Positions 13,211-26,937 are shown, counted from the stretch's first letter. The stretch is 64,000 bases of DNA from Clarkia xantiana subsp. parviflora (GCA_036873135.1 JAPTYO010000026.1:910001-974000), one strand, 5' to 3'. Made by a program: numbers and translations. Notes: a model not told the origin generated them from the sequence alone.

Positions 13211-13935
13211 AGAAAGTCGCCTTAAGTGGTGCCCGAGAAAGTCGCCTTAAGTGGTGCCCGATAAAATCGCCTTAAGTGGTGTATGCTATTTATCGTTTAA
13301 ATTCGATGTAAACCTATCTTATGCCAATAAATAAAGAGGTTGCTTCCAAATAAGAGTTGTCCTTAGATTTATGCTAAGTGTAAAAGTCGCCTACAGTGGT
13401 GCACGATAAAAGTCGCCTTCAGTGGTGCACGATGAAAGTCGCCTTCAGTGGTGCAAGATGAAAGTCACCTTCAGTGGTGCACGATGAAAGCCGCCTTAAG
13501 TGGTGCACAATACTTAGATTTATTCTAAGTATCCAAAAGTCGTCTTAAGTGATGCGTGGAACTAAGTCGCCTTAAGTGGTGCGCAGAATTAAGTCGCCTT
13601 AAGTGGTGCACGATATTAAGTCGCCTTAAGTGGTGCACAATCCTTAGACTTATTCTAAGTATCAAAAGTCGCCTTGAGTGGTGCACGATGTTAAGTCGCC
13701 TTAAGTGGTGCACGATATTAAGTCGCCTTAAGTGGTGCGCGATCTTTAGGTTTATCCTAAGTAATGATTAAAGTCATCTTAAGTGATGCACTCGATATTA
13801 AGTCGCCTTCAGTGGTGCAAGCTATTAAATCGTCAGGAGGGACATATGAGAACTAAGTCGTCTTAAGTGATGCACTCGATGCTAAGTCGCCTTAAGTGGT
13901 GCGGGTTGTTAAATCGTCAGGAAAGACGGAAGACA
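13211..13935 (+). repeat. Minisatellite of element A (AAGTCGCCTTAAGTGGTGCACGAT)
   Basis: About twenty units of 24-27 bases with the core GTCGCCTTAAGTGGTGC, broken by a longer period carrying CTTAGATTTATTCTAAGT. It lies directly after the end of pol and before the 3' end of the antisense gene, the same slot in which D, C, B and E carry other tandem repeats. Confidence 0.9.
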
Positions 13936-14037
13936 ACAAAAGATCGGAATTAAAGGAGTCTAATATTGATAAAGGGCTCAAAGGCCCGACGACGACACAA
14001 GAGAAGAAGATACAAGGACTCTAAAAGATAAAAGCAT

Positions 14038-16751
14038 TCAAGCTTGGTCCTTGTCGGCAGCATTGGCAGCAGCTGGGTCCGCGGAGTCGGTAGCAGAGGG
14101 GTCCACAGGATTGACTTCAGGAGGATTGGCTATCGGGGCGTCTGCACTTGGAAGTTCTGAGGCGTCTTCGACAATTACGGGGGGTACTCCCCCCATCACT
14201 CTCCTCGGAAAGAGCAAAATACTTCTTCGCAAAGGGAGCGAGGGAAGGAGACTTGTCGAAGTTGATGGCGTCCCCGTACTCCAGGTGGAGCTCCTCAACG
14301 GCGTTGAAGAGAGTGTTCTCCACCTCCGCGCCAAAGAACTTCATGGCATCAGCTTGGAAGCCCTCCGACCTCCGATAGTCCTCCCGACCCTTGGCCTCCG
14401 CTTCGGCCAGCTGTGCCGGGAATCCCGCGATCAGCTCCTCCAAAGCCTTCTTCTCAAGGACCAGCTGGTCCTCGGCGGCCTTCTTCTCCTGGGTCAGTCG
14501 GTCCATGACTGCCCCCCGCTCTTGCCGCTCTTGCCTCAAGAGCCCCTCGAAGTCCGTGATATGCTGCTGAAGGCCCCGAATCTTCTCATTGAGGACAGCC
14601 AGCTCTTTGGCAAGCTTCCCCCGTGAAGATTGGGAGGCCTTGAGATCCGCCTGAAGCTGCTCACGGACTCCTCGGTCCCGCTCCCGGGCCTCATCATAGG
14701 CAATGACATACCCGATGAGGCGGTTGTAGTCCCCGAGCTCCTGCAATCAAAAGGAAAAATGTTAGAAGGACAGAAGACCCGATTTATCGATCAACAAGAA
14801 AGAAGCGAAGTCTCACCTCGATACGGCGCACAGCCATACCCCTGACGTCCCGCTGCATATGCTTCCGATTGAGGTGAATCAGATGTCGCATAGAAGGCAA
14901 GATGGAACCCGCCAACAGATGCAGGGCCAGTTCTTGGTCCTGTTCCCCTTGTGTGAGCGGGACTCCCTGAAGCGTCTGGATAGGAGCCCAGGGGGCATCG
15001 GCCTGTGAAGAGTTGAAGGGCCTGTAGAAGTCCCCATCAAGGGCCAGGGGAGAGATAGGACGAGGAAGAGAAGGGCACATCTCCGTCTCGGCCCGGACAG
15101 GGGAGGGAGAGAAGTCGTGGATGGGTGAGAGCTCCGGGTGCTGCGGAGAAGACAAGGAAGGCGGCCCCTGAGGGGTTGGTTTCAAGGGGGATTGCCCCGC
15201 CTTCCGACGCTGCTGAGGGGGGTCAACCCCGTCGGTCTCCTCAGAGGAGTCCAGAGTCTCCACCTGGCGAAACTGTTCACCAGACGGTGCCTTCTCTCCA
15301 GCTGAGGAAGGCACCCCCGCTGATGGCGGTGCATCTGTGGAAGCTGCAGCACCCGAGGAAGCTCCCGAGCGACCTGCACCTGGAGGATGAAGAGCTTCAG
15401 ATAGGTAGTCAGGAAGTTCATCGGGATTCTTACACCAAATGATACGTCGGGAGACGTATTGATCCTTCCCGCGATAATGATAGTAGCCTGCCTTCAAGAC
15501 TCGGGGAGTTTCGCCTCGAAGGATCCTTTTGACATCAGCAATGCGGCCTTTCTTGGTCGAGGAGATCAAATCCGACGGGACCATCCTTTTATACGATTTA
15601 ATAGCAAGTCGGAGTTGTTTACCTTCTTCAGCATTCTGGACCTCGAAGAGGTTGTCCAGATCCACCCGTGGCCGCTTGGGCTGCTCCGCTGAAGGAGACC
15701 CCGATCTGGCAGCAGCCTTCTTAGCAGACTTCCTCTTCCGCGTGGGGCGGACAGCATCAGTCTCCCCCTGCTTAAGGAATAGATCGGTCAGCACAGATAC
15801 CTTCTTGGCTGCAGACAATAAACGAAGAAAAGTTAGAAAATTACCCAAGGGACCACGCTAGAAGGGCCGTCGAAGAGCTGCCCCCCAGAGACAATACTGA
15901 GGAGTCGGACCCCGGCGTGCACCAGGTCCCGCTCCACCAGAGAGTTAGCATTGAGAGGAGTGTAAGACTCCCCCCAACGATAAAGCTGGATCAATTGGAG
16001 AGTCTCGAAGTCCTCATCAGCATAAGAGTTGAAAGCAGGCGGAGGGTCTGCTGCCACCTCCCACCGAGGCCAAGGGATAGAAGAATGTTGGATGAAGAAG
16101 TAGCTCTTCTTCCAGCTACTGTTGTCAGACCCCGTATCGATCAAGAGTCCCCGACCCTTGACCACCTTCCAGGTGTCACTGGTCCAACCGTGCCGGGCAA
16201 GCTGCTGCTTACTCCACTTGGGCATCCGAGGGTAGAAGGCGCAAACCCCCGCCTCGTTGCATTTCAGCCCATAGAAAGTCCGGAAAAGTTGGAGGCTGTA
16301 GACCCATTTCTGTCGGAGACAGAGGACTTGAAAGGCATTCCAGATGCGGATGGTATGAGGAGAGAAGGTAGTGGGGTGTGTTTGGTAATGTTGGCACAGC
16401 TCGACCAGGCTACCGCAAAAGGGGAACCTGATCCCCGCTGATATTTGTCCCGTAGAGACAAATACCTCCCCTTTCTGGGGACGAGTAACCTCAGGGTCAC
16501 TCGAGGGACGATGCCGAGGATACGGGAAACGAGGTTCCCAGGTGATGGTGATGCAACCCTCTCGGAGAGCTGTATCATAAGCAGTAGTGGAAATCTCATT
16601 TGGAGCATAGTCAAATTTAAAGGGTTTTCTTCCCTCGGAGCTGGAACCGCTGTCTGAAAAGCAACCAGGGCAAGAAAATACAGTGGGACTCTGGAAAAAA
16701 TTAGAAAGAAAGAGACAGACAAACAACGAAGAGGGTCTCCTTACCAGATAT
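14038..16751 (-). pseudogene. Antisense intron-containing gene of element A (gypsy-associated plant transposon protein)
   Basis: This gene runs against gag-pol. The short first exon, 16745-16751, reads ATATCTG where D has ATGTCTG, so the start codon is lost here. A 91-base GT-AG intron (16654-16744) follows. The main exon carries the family-like domain (GQISAGIRFPFCGSLVELC near 16430, then TFSPHTIRIWNAFQ and LFRTFYGLKCN). A second intron lies near 15810-15860 with its exact donor unclear. The next exon has a basic KRK-rich stretch and KAGYYHYRGKDQY. An intron of about 75 bases (donor GTGAGA near 14816) leads to a coiled-coil exon, ELGDYNRLIG to DKDQA, with a frameshift near 14190 and its stop at 14038. 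Function is unknown. D, B and E have homologues. Confidence 0.8.
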
Positions 16752-17287
16752 AATGAAGTAGAGGTTGAAGGAGATGAACGAGATGTCGCCGGAAAGATGA
16801 TCGGAGAGACTCCAAAGATCTTCGAAAGCACAGAGCCTGGAATTGCAGAGGAATCGCAGAGAGCTTTTTAGAATTCGAAGACGGTAAAAGTTAAATTGTG
16901 ACTGTGGCTAGGGTTTTATAGTCGAAGAAGACGGTTGAAAGGACACTTCGATCCGAATCGTCGAAGTCGAAGAGTCTTAATCTGGACCGTTGAGATGAAA
17001 CGTGCAGAAGGACAATGGGCGTAATGATGAAACGGCCTGAAAAGCACTTTTCAGAAAAGGACAGGCGCGAAAAATCAGGCACGTGGGTCGAAAACGTCAC
17101 TCCATTATCTGCTGCATTTAATGCACTAGAAAACCGAAGAGACCTTTGGGATATAGCAGTTATCTACGAAACCCTGAGGAAACGTGGAGGAGAAGACTGA
17201 TAAAGTAACTGAACCAAGGAACAGATCCCCGACTCTAGTATTGGAAAATCGGGAGTTGGAAGACACGACGAACTAAAAGTCCCTCAT
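16752..17287 (-). other. Upstream region of the antisense gene in element A
   Basis: No coding sequence. On the minus strand a TATAAAA box at 16914-16920 lies about 163 bases before the start position of the antisense gene. The stretch nearest the PPT (GGAAGACACGACGAACTAAA) is conserved in D. Confidence 0.6.
16914..16920 (-). promoter_or_regulatory. TATA-like box for the antisense gene of A
   Basis: TATAAAA on the minus strand, 163 bases upstream of the ATATCTG first exon. D has TATAAAAG at the matching distance of 156 bases in both of its copies. Confidence 0.55.
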
Positions 17288-17290
17288 GTC

Positions 17291-17301
17291 TTGGGGGCAA
17301 A
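17291..17301 (+). promoter_or_regulatory. Polypurine tract of element A
   Basis: TTGGGGGCAAA directly precedes the 3' LTR, where it would prime plus-strand synthesis. Confidence 0.8.
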
Positions 17302-17985
17302 TGATGGGTCCGACTAATAGCCGTCAGGCCCTTTAACGGCGAGGAAACGGCAAACAGGCCCACCAGGCCCAGAGTAAAGGTCAAGATGACCTAGGAGAAG
17401 GGTCCCGATGAGGGGAGTCCCGACGAACCAAGGTCCCGACAGTGGAGCTGGAAGCTCCCGATGAGAAGCCTTTAAGTAGGCCCCGATGATGAATCCCAGA
17501 GAATGATTGGCCCTGTCACGATGACGAGGGGCCCCGAGCGGTGACACAACGAGATAACTCTGGAGTCCCCGACGGGAGTCGGGACTCGTTATCAGAGGAT
17601 AAAGCCAAGATATGCGGGGCATGGCCGAGATATACGGAACGTGGTTAAGATACACGGATCGTGGCCGAGATACGCGGGGCATGGCTAAGATATGCGAGAT
17701 CACGTACGAGATATACGGGATACGGGCTAACCACCCCTAACGGTTCGCCAGGTACCTGAGGCATCTCTTTGCCTATAAAAGGGCAGGAGGTCACCTCAGA
17801 TCACGTTACGTTGAGTTGAATACACTTTGATATCTGTTACTTGCCAGTCAGACGAAGTACTCATTTAAGCATCGGAGAGGGATTCTGGGTCACCGCCCGG
17901 TCTATCCCCTCTTGCAGGATTGCGTGGAGCAAAGGAGCTAGGATTGTCGTCAAGATCCGTACCGGAGTTCCACCGTGATCCAACA
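17302..17985 (+). repeat. 3' LTR of element A
   Basis: 684 bases, TGATGGG to CCAACA. It matches the 5' LTR except for a few substitutions and loss of a 15-base segment (GACAGAGTCGGTCCC). Confidence 0.95.
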
Positions 17986-18071
17986 ATACCCTTTTTAAAT
18001 ATTGGATTTTTCGTTATTTAAATCGTGTATCACCATCACTTGTAGTGATTTATCATTCAATGAATGACTGA
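17986..18071 (+). pseudogene. cemA: cemA 3' part, with right TSD of element A
   Basis: ATACC (17986-17990) is the second TSD copy. From 17991 the sequence reads [20 protein letters not shown] and ends HSMND with TGA at 18069-18071, the normal C-terminus of cemA. It continues the reading frame that stops at 6869. Confidence 0.93.
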
Positions 18072-18175
18072 TCCTATTTTACATAAGCAAAACGTTTCAA
18101 GACGTACTTACCCTTTCGACCCGGACGAGGATTTCTCCTACTCCAATATTCCAGTAAAATGATTTCAGTAAATAG

Positions 18176-18646
<471 letters not shown>

Positions 18647-18916
18647 TGAAAGAAAGGATAGGCAATCCGTCTTTTCAGAGCTATCGCCCCACTCAAAAAA
18701 ATATTCTTGTTATAGGCCCCGTTCCCGGCCAGAAATATAGTGAAATAACCTTTCCTATTCTTTCTCCGGACCCCGCTACTAATAAAGATGTTCACTTCTT
18801 AAAATACCCCATATATGTCGGCGGGATTAGAGGAAGGGGACAGATTTATTCCGACGGGAGCAAGAGTAACAATACAGTTTATAATGCTACAGTCGCTGGG
18901 ATAGTAAGTAAAATAA

Positions 18917-19228
<312 letters not shown>

Positions 19229-19231
19229 TAG

Positions 19232-19861
19232 ATTCGCAGATTTATCAGCATTAAGTTCGTAAAAAGAATCAAACTCTTGTTGTCAGTTATCTTATGTATG
19301 ATCAAAAAAATTATGAAAAACTTTCTTCTTCTTTCTATTCTTTTTCTACCCGGTGTAGGCAATTAGTTGTACCGCATTCCTAGTCATAGTAGATTGTGAA
19401 GAAGTGCGTTTTACTTTCTTTATCCCTTCTTTTTTTTTCAAGGCAAATCAAATTGGAGCTGCACGATTATGTCATTATTCTCAGATTGAAATGCCATAGA
19501 ATGTATCAATAGTTTTCTATTCTGAGAAAACCAAATCGAAAATTCCACAGGATACTAACCATAAGATAAGTAAGGGGAGACTTTAAAGCAAAGCATTATT
19601 CGTCTTCTTAGTCTTTGACACAAGAAAGGAATGGGTAAAGTTCCTTTCTTGTGTCAACATAATTTTGATCCTCAAAAATGACTATACTGGTCTTACCGAT
19701 CACTGTTCTTTGGTTCCGCTTTTTACAGGTTTATCAGAACCTTTTTTCGATATAAATATTTATTACGTATTTCATTTAATGAATATAAAAAAAAGTAGTG
19801 AACAAACAAAAAAAGAAAGAAAGGAACATTTATTGAGAAAATGGAACTTATAATATAAAAA
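19232..19861. other. petA downstream spacer
   Basis: AT-rich sequence typical of the plastid petA-psbJ spacer. psbJ is not reached: the plastid colinearity breaks off at about 19860. Confidence 0.6.
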
Positions 19862-20438
<577 letters not shown>

Positions 20439-21183
20439 TGTTAAGACGTGTCCCTCGGGTTGGTGATTTTCTGACCCAAGTGCACTTCTTACGGGTTATT
20501 CGCTCTTTTTCTTGATCCGTCTAGCTTGTATGTTTGATCCGTTCCTTCGCTTCCTATCGACCTGCACAAGGGGAAGTACCGATCACGGAGAGGGGGGGTG
20601 GTGCTCGGTGAACCCTCTCCGATGCTTAAGTAAGTCTGAGTTCTCTAGAGAGATAAAATCCTAGAGAGAAGGCAGAGCTAAACGTGCAAAGATGTAAACT
20701 TGTTCGAATGAATGGGACTTATGGAGTATATATAAGCAACGGTGTCATTAAGGTGGCTTAATGACACCGTTAATCCCTAAACGCACTTAATTAACACATA
20801 ATGAAAAGATTAAACCCTTAATAGCATGGAGAGGTGAGTGGAAAAGTTTAAGTCTGTGCCGAGTAAAAAAGGACGTCGGGGCCCTGGGGGTCGGACAAGA
20901 AATCCGACTCCCAAGGCTTGGGATCGGGTGGACTTGCCCAACCTCTCAAAGGAGGGGTGGGGCAGCCCACCCGATCTCTCCTAGGAGGGATTGGGTGAGG
21001 CCACCCGATCTCACACCTAGGTGAGACTATTGGATGGGCCCGGACGAGTACCTTGGTCCGTCCGGGCCGTTCGTGCTATTGGTGGAGTGTTCGGGTTAAA
21101 GTTTTGATTTACAATCGTACTCGGGGCGGTCAAAATAAGACAATCTGAAGGGAGACGGGTTCAAATTGGGCGTATATCTATCA
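20439..21183 (-). repeat. 3' LTR of element B
   Basis: 745 bases, plus-strand ends TGTTAAGACG and ATATCTATCA. A TATA-like TATATATA is at 20727-20734. Confidence 0.88.
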
Positions 21184-21195
21184 CGTGCCCCCGAG
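21184..21195 (-). promoter_or_regulatory. Polypurine tract of element B
   Basis: The minus strand reads CTCGGGGGCACG just before the LTR. The neighbouring GTCAACCAATGGCTTAACCC matches the same position in E (GTCAAGAAATAGTTTAACCT). Confidence 0.75.
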
Positions 21196-22783
21196 TCAAC
21201 CAATGGCTTAACCCTTGATTGACTCTATTTTACGATGGGATGACACGCATAATTTGAAACTGTGTTATTACCTCTTGACGAATCCTTTACTTGTCTGCAG
21301 GCGCCTTTCCCGTACCTTATCCTCAATCTCTCAAAATAGAGGAAGAGTAAACGTTAAAGCAAAAGGGGACGTGCTTAGACACGCGCCCGAAAAATATGGA
21401 TATATATAAATCCAATCTTTTCCCTTATGCGATTTTAAAAAATATGAACATATACGAGGATGCAACATGATCGTGAATATGAACTGATGCAATTTAAATC
21501 AATGTCATTGTATCAATACGTGATCATGTGGGGTGGATCCTGTTTGTGAAAAAATATTTAGACCAGGTCCAAAAAATTTCTAAGTATGGGAAATTGAGGC
21601 ATATGCCTATGGAGTGTTGACTTGAGTAAAAATATGCCTAACCATAGTTAAAAGGGGGTAAAGATGATAGTTTTCTATCTAACCCATAGATCTCTTTTAA
21701 TTCAAATTGATGGTGGTGATTATGTCTCCTCTAAAAACTCTACACACCTTTACTTATAAAATAAAGGAATAGGATTACCTCACTTGGAGCCACCATCATC
21801 TTTTTCTTCACTTCACATTCTTGGGGACCAAGAAAAAACTCCAAGCCCTAAAAACTAGGGGTGTGGCCGGCCAAAATTCCAGCGAGATAAGGGAGGATCT
21901 CAGGGGCGGCGACTCAGCAGAGACGGGACCAGCAGCGGGGAGGCCAGCCACGGCAGAGGTGGAGACCAGCGTCGCGGAGGCGGGACGGGGGGCTTCGGAC
22001 TGAGGCGGGCGGCGCAGCGGGTGGCGACAGGCTCTCCGGTGAGCCGAGGGCGGTGACGTTGGTCGTTGCTGTTCCGACCAGCGGAGGCGGAGCAGGCCAG
22101 GACCAGCTCCGGCGTGGCTCGAGGGAGGTTCCAGTGACGGCGGGCTCGCCTCTTCGACCACGGGAGCGAGGCAGCGAGGTGATCCCTTCGGCCAGGACCG
22201 GCGACGACGGCTACAGCTCGACGCCGGCGACGACAGGCCCACTCCGGCAACGGCGGGGTCTCAATTTTGAATCGAGTCTTCGAATCGGCTCAGGATTTCC
22301 CAAGGTTCGATCTTTTTTCGTCTTGTGAACATTTTAGATGCTCGTATTTGGATTGCCCATGCTTGATTTGTGATGATTTCCCGAATGCTTGAGTTGTGAT
22401 GGTCGTTTGCTCGGAAATGATTTTTCCCGTTGGATTTTCCTTGTTTGCTTTTGATGTCGTGGAATGATTCATATGTCGGGTGTTGTTGAGGGGTATGATT
22501 TTCTTTTGCTCGGGAGATGGTTTTTTGACCGAGTGAAATTGCCCGATTTTGTTGTCGTGAAATTGCTCGTACGTAGCCGTTGTTGTTAATTGTTATCCTC
22601 GAGTCTTTATTGTTGCTCGTTGATTGTTATATGGTATAGCTGTCGATATGTCGATGTCAGAATATTTCCGAGCTTACCCGGGGAATTTCTCATGTTCTGA
22701 TACTAAGCTTGATATGGCAGGTAATATACTCGTGGTGGTGCCCCAAAACTCGGACTTTGCAACGGCGCTACATTCTTCGCAGG
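21196..22783 (+). other. Leader and promoter region of the antisense gene of B
   Basis: AT-rich to about 21800, then a GC-rich block (about 21840-22260) full of CGG/GGC, then AT-rich intron-like sequence up to a splice-acceptor-like TTCTTCGCAG at 22773-22782. TATAAAATA at 21755-21763 is a candidate TATA box. Open frames in the GC block run in all directions and look like a composition effect. E has the same arrangement at 58504-59853. Confidence 0.5.
21755..21763 (+). promoter_or_regulatory. Candidate TATA box for the antisense gene of B
   Basis: TATAAAATA about 85 bases before the GC-rich leader. It is on the same strand as the antisense gene and opposite to B gag. Confidence 0.4.
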
Positions 22784-25217
22784 ATGAGTAAGTTTTTCAT
22801 CCCTTCTATTCGTCGCGTTACTTTCTTTCCCGATGTTAGCTCAGAGTCAAGTTCTGAGTCAGATGCTGAGTTTGAATATTGGTCTGAGTCGGAGTCTATC
22901 TCAAGTTTGGAATTTCCTACTGCTTTCGAGTTAGTTCTTGCGCCATTGTCGGGGAACCATTTAGGTCGGAGTGACTATAACGAGCATGTTGAGTTAGGTG
23001 ACGTTAGTCCCTTAGATGAACCCTTATACCCCTTCCTTCCATCTATGAAGAATACTAGAGAGACTGTGACAGTGCCCCCGGAGGGGATGGTTGTAGTGTA
23101 CACTTCCCAGATTCGATACGGGTTACGCTTCCCCTATTGTGATGATCTAATCGAACTTTACGGTTTTTTCGGATTTCTCCCGTGAATCTTGCCCCCAGTG
23201 CTGTGTCTGGGTGGGATTTCGGGTATTATGTCAATGGTACTCCTAAAAGTACTCCTTGGTTCTATTCCGGTGTTTTTATCGCTTCCAATATCAGAGGAAG
23301 ATTGGTTTCGCGAGGTTGGTGACTCGTTATCCTCTTCTTAAGGACACCCGATTTGAGGATTTGGGTTTGGGTGAGGTTGAGGTGGAACAGTGACCTTCGC
23401 TTTGTGGCTCCTCTTGATAATTCGGCAAGTCATTTGTCTAAATATTATTTCTTCATCACCGATCGCTATGTGACTTGTTCGATTCTTCATGAGAATCGGT
23501 CAGATGGCTGGCCTTCCTTTGGGGAGTCCTCTTCCTCAGACATAAATACCATGAAGGTTATTTATCAGAGCCATCAGACCAAGTCTTATTTTCCGGTGTC
23601 TGTGGTGACCGAGCTGGATTTGTATGAGGCGGGGATTCGCTTGACCCCTCCCTCCGAGGGTTTGGTATGTCACTTAGTCTTCTTGCTTTCATTCATCTTT
23701 TGTTTTCTCTTTGTAGGTTGGTTTCACGGAAAAACCTATACTGTGCAGGCGGAGCCCATTGATTCGAGCAAGAGGAAGGGACCCTCCAGTTCTGCTCCCA
23801 AGAAAACTCCTAAGTCAGAGAGGGCTGCAGAGGCTTCCAGTATGTTCTTCTTTCTCTTCTTTTTCCTTTTATTATATACTTGTAACCATTATTATGTTTC
23901 TTTCTTTGTGTTATCATGGCACTCGCCGTAGGTCACCGAGCGCGTTGTTCCTGTGAGCAAGAGTTCAAGCCAATCAAAGTCTAAGGCACGGAAACGTGAC
24001 TCTAAGGTCGAGCCCTCGACTGTCAAGAAGAAGAAGACTATGAGAGATTCTCCCTCGGGTGTTCGTTTGCCGACACCTTCTCGTGATAAGGAGATAGTGT
24101 TCGAGGAGGCGCCCTCTCGGCTTGACAAAGGGAAGCGGCCTGCCGATGGTGGTGGGGTGACTATAGGTGATGATGCGTCTTCTCCATCCCTTGCCCCCCA
24201 GCCGAGGGAGCGAGTCTCAGGTTTGTTTCTACTTTATAACTTGTATATATATTGTCACTTGTTGCTTGTGTTCACTATCTATATTGTTCATATAGTCCGA
24301 CTCCCTACCTTGAGTCGAAAGGACCTGTCTCGTCTGACTAACGAGGATATCGTTGGAGCTGAGTTGACTCCTTTTACTGGATTAAAGGAGTATCATTTTG
24401 ACAGCCATTCTTCCTTGCACACTCCTGAGGTTGGTGTTCGCGTCCTACGGAGTGCTGTTGCTCTTGGAGATCGTCTTTCCCTTCCCAAATCTCCGAAGGA
24501 AACTAAGCGTTTTATTCAAGGGGTTCTGTCTCGATATGCCTCGGTAAGTGATATTTTTCTTTTATCTTCCATTCTGAGTAATTGTTTGCTGTGTTACTTG
24601 ACGTGGTTAATCTATCGTCCATTGCCCTTGAGCTATCTGAGGAGAACAAGGTACTTGAGGATAAACAAGTGTCCTTGAAGGCTGAGCTTAGTAGTGCCAT
24701 GGAGAAGACTCGCCTTTCTGATTTGAAGATCCAGGAACTTCGGGATCAGGTTGCCTCCCTTGAGACTACCGTTGCAGATTTGCGCCGACAGGCTGATGTT
24801 GATTCTTCACTCCATGCTGCATAGTTGAAGAATATTGAGGAGAAATGTCGCAAGGAGGAGAGAGTTACTGCAGTGGCTGTGTATAAGTCTTCTCCTGCCT
24901 ATGCTGCTGACTTTCAGGTTCGGTGCACCAAGGAGGTGAACCAGTTTGGAGAGTATCTGTCAGATCAGATATTCAGGATTGATCCTCATTTTCCTATTAA
25001 CGACTTGGGTGACTTTGGTCCTTGTGCTAGTGGGTATGTTGTTGTTCTTAGGGGGCAGGCTGCTGTTGCTGAGAACGTACCTGACGCCCCTATCCAGGAG
25101 GATACTACTCCTATCGATGTTGTGGACTCAGGTTCCTCTTCATCTTCTTCAAGTTCCATCAGTGGCTCTTCTTCTGAGCATCAGGACCGTGAGGACTCCC
25201 CAGTGGCGTCCGATTGA
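22784..25217 (+). pseudogene. Antisense intron-containing gene of element B
   Basis: It begins MSKFFIPSIRRVTFF at 22784. An acidic Ser/Glu region is followed by GMVVVYTSQIRYGLRFPYCD, the counterpart of GQISAGIRFPFC in A. The frame shifts near 23165, and later pieces (SHLSKYYFFI, TELDLYEAGIRLTPP) follow in other frames. An intron of about 50 bases (GTATGTCACT to CTTTGTAG, about 23668-23717) sits at the position of an intron in E. A Lys-rich stretch, further introns and a coiled-coil region (24640-24820) follow. A TAG at 24822-24824 interrupts the last part, which is Ser-rich and ends at 25217. Function is unknown. Confidence 0.75.
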
Positions 25218-25599
25218 TTATCTGATTTCTCTCTCCTTGTATATATTCCTTTTCTTTTCCTCCCCTTGATGGGTTGAGTGGTTATGTTTTGAAGGCCTCA
25301 TACTTAGGCACTTTTTGGAGTTGCTACTAAAATTGGTTGTGTCTTCTTTCTTTATGATGTTTGCCTTGACTTGTGGTATGGATAGTAGGATAACTCGTTA
25401 ATTGGCTGTGGTAGCCTTTTGTGGTTGTTTCTTTGCGTATTTCTTTCTTGTGTTTGCATTAAACTTTATTGATGTCTCTTTAGCTTCCCCTTGCGCCGGG
25501 ATACTATAATATCATCATGAAAAAACTCGTGTGTTTCTCATATCATGTATCCTTACTTTAAAAAGTAAAGTTTTTAAAATATGTTGTTGTAGTCCAAAA
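25218..25599. other. 3' region after the antisense gene of B
   Basis: AT- and TG-rich, consistent with a 3' UTR. No gene or repeat was seen. Confidence 0.5.
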
Positions 25600-26185
25600 G
25601 TATTTGCGAGATAGGCTCTCGGAGGGCACAGAATGTGTTCGCGAGATAGGCTCCCGGAAGGCGCTGAATATGTTTGCGAGATAGGCTCTCGGAAGGCACA
25701 GAGTTAGTTCGTGAGATTGGCTCTCAGAAGGCACATAATTAGTTCACGAGATAGGCTCTCGGAGGGCATAAAATTAGTTCGCGAGATAGGCTCTCGGAAG
25801 GTGCATAATTAGTTCGCGAGATAGGCTCTCGGAGGGCACATTATTAGTTCGCGAGATAGGCTCTCGGAGGCACATAATTTTTCACGAGATGGGCTCTCGG
25901 AGGGCGCGGATTTTTTCACGAGATGGGCTCTCGGAGGGCGCATAGTTTTTCACGAGATAGGCTCTCGGAGGGCACATAATTTTTCACGAGATGGGCTCTT
26001 GGAAGGCGCAGAGTTTTTCACGAGATAGGCTCTCGGAGGGCAAAGAATCTTTCACGAGATGGGCTCTCGGAGGGCGTAGAGTTTTTCACGAGATAGGCTC
26101 TCGGAGGCCACAAAATTTTTCACAAGATGGGCCCTCGGAGGGCGCTGAGTTTTTCACGAGATGGGCTCTTGGAGGGCGCATAAAT
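25600..26185 (+). repeat. Minisatellite of element B (CGAGATAGGCTCTCGGAGGGCACA)
   Basis: About fifteen units of 35-40 bases with the core CGAGATRGGCTCTCGGAGGGC and a variable tail (CATAATTAGTT or TTTTTCA). The units drift from one tail type to the other along the array, as expected for local amplification. Confidence 0.9.
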
Positions 26186-26469
26186 TTTAATGCACTTGGT
26201 TTTCATATCTAAGTAAGGAACTTGTGGAGATATTGTTACTTCATGCTTAGTAAATATTTTGATAAACTTCTACTTCATTGAAAGCATTCATGCCTTATAT
26301 ACAGGAGGGGTGTCGTGGGTTGTCCAGGACATCCTTTAAGGGAACAAAGGATAGTTGAAGAGTTTGAGAAACTTCGTGAGTTTTCCGTCTCCAGAGTTGT
26401 TTTAGAAAACTAAACATGCATTATATAAAAGATAAAACCAAGGATATGGTGTTCTGCTGGTGTGATTTC
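26186..26469. other. Region between minisatellite and gag-like gene of B
   Basis: No coding sequence recognised. Confidence 0.4.
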
Positions 26470-26709
26470 CTTAGTTGGTGGTGGATGGCATTGGTGCTAT
26501 GTATTCTTTTAGTCCTCCCATGTAGATCATCTCTTCAATCTCTATTTTCAACACCATGCAATCGTTTGTCTTATGCCCCCACGTTCCATTGTATTCACAC
26601 CATCCTCTTGTGTCTTTTCCCAGGAAGGCCTTACCTTCCTCCTTGCATTCTGGCAACTTCTTGCTCAGGTGTTTCTAGAAAAGTTCTTCGACTTGCACCT
26701 TAAGAGGTA
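26470..26709 (-). pseudogene. gag: Second gag-like gene of element B, C-terminal half
   Basis: On the minus strand it continues the frame broken by element C at 54093. After FNFTP the sequence resumes LKVQVEELF, meets a TAG at 26675-26677, and goes on with KHLSKKLPECKEEGKAF and a zinc knuckle WCEYNGTWGHKTNDC followed by LKIEIEEMI. That knuckle is typical of plant Ty3/gypsy gag. The bases AGGTA at 26705-26709 are the left TSD of C (right copy AGGTG). Confidence 0.8.
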
Positions 26710-26937
26710 TGTTGGGTTACGATTAAACGACAAAAACTAGAGCCAAGTACGTTTATTGGCGAGATTGACGAATCGACGACCAACCTTGTTTGGAATGGTG
26801 AAACAAAGGTAGAAGGTCGACTATCATCTTTTGAGGAAGTCGACTTTCAGAACATGATTAATAAAGATAGAAGCGACCATGCTACCGGACCTCTATTTTA
26901 AAGAGTAAGTCGAGTCGACCATTAAAAGCTCTTTCAG

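Larger units (their letters stand above)
6870..17985 (+). mobile_element. LTR retrotransposon A (Ty3/gypsy, Tat-lineage-like), 11.1 kb
   Basis: Two LTRs (699 and 684 bases) bound a gag-pol region, a minisatellite and an antisense gene, with a perfect 5-base TSD in cemA. The zinc knuckle of CRFH...GHDT...C type, the second RNase H after the first, and the extra antisense gene near the 3' LTR are features of the Tat lineage as I know it. The LTRs differ by only a handful of substitutions and one 15-base indel, so the insertion looks fairly recent. gag-pol has two stops and one frameshift, so this copy is not autonomous now. Confidence 0.93.

Noticed and set aside
21808..22328. Open frames in the GC-rich block of B
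   Set aside because: All frames are open because of composition, and the residue content is Arg/Pro/Ser-rich with no homologous frame kept in E.
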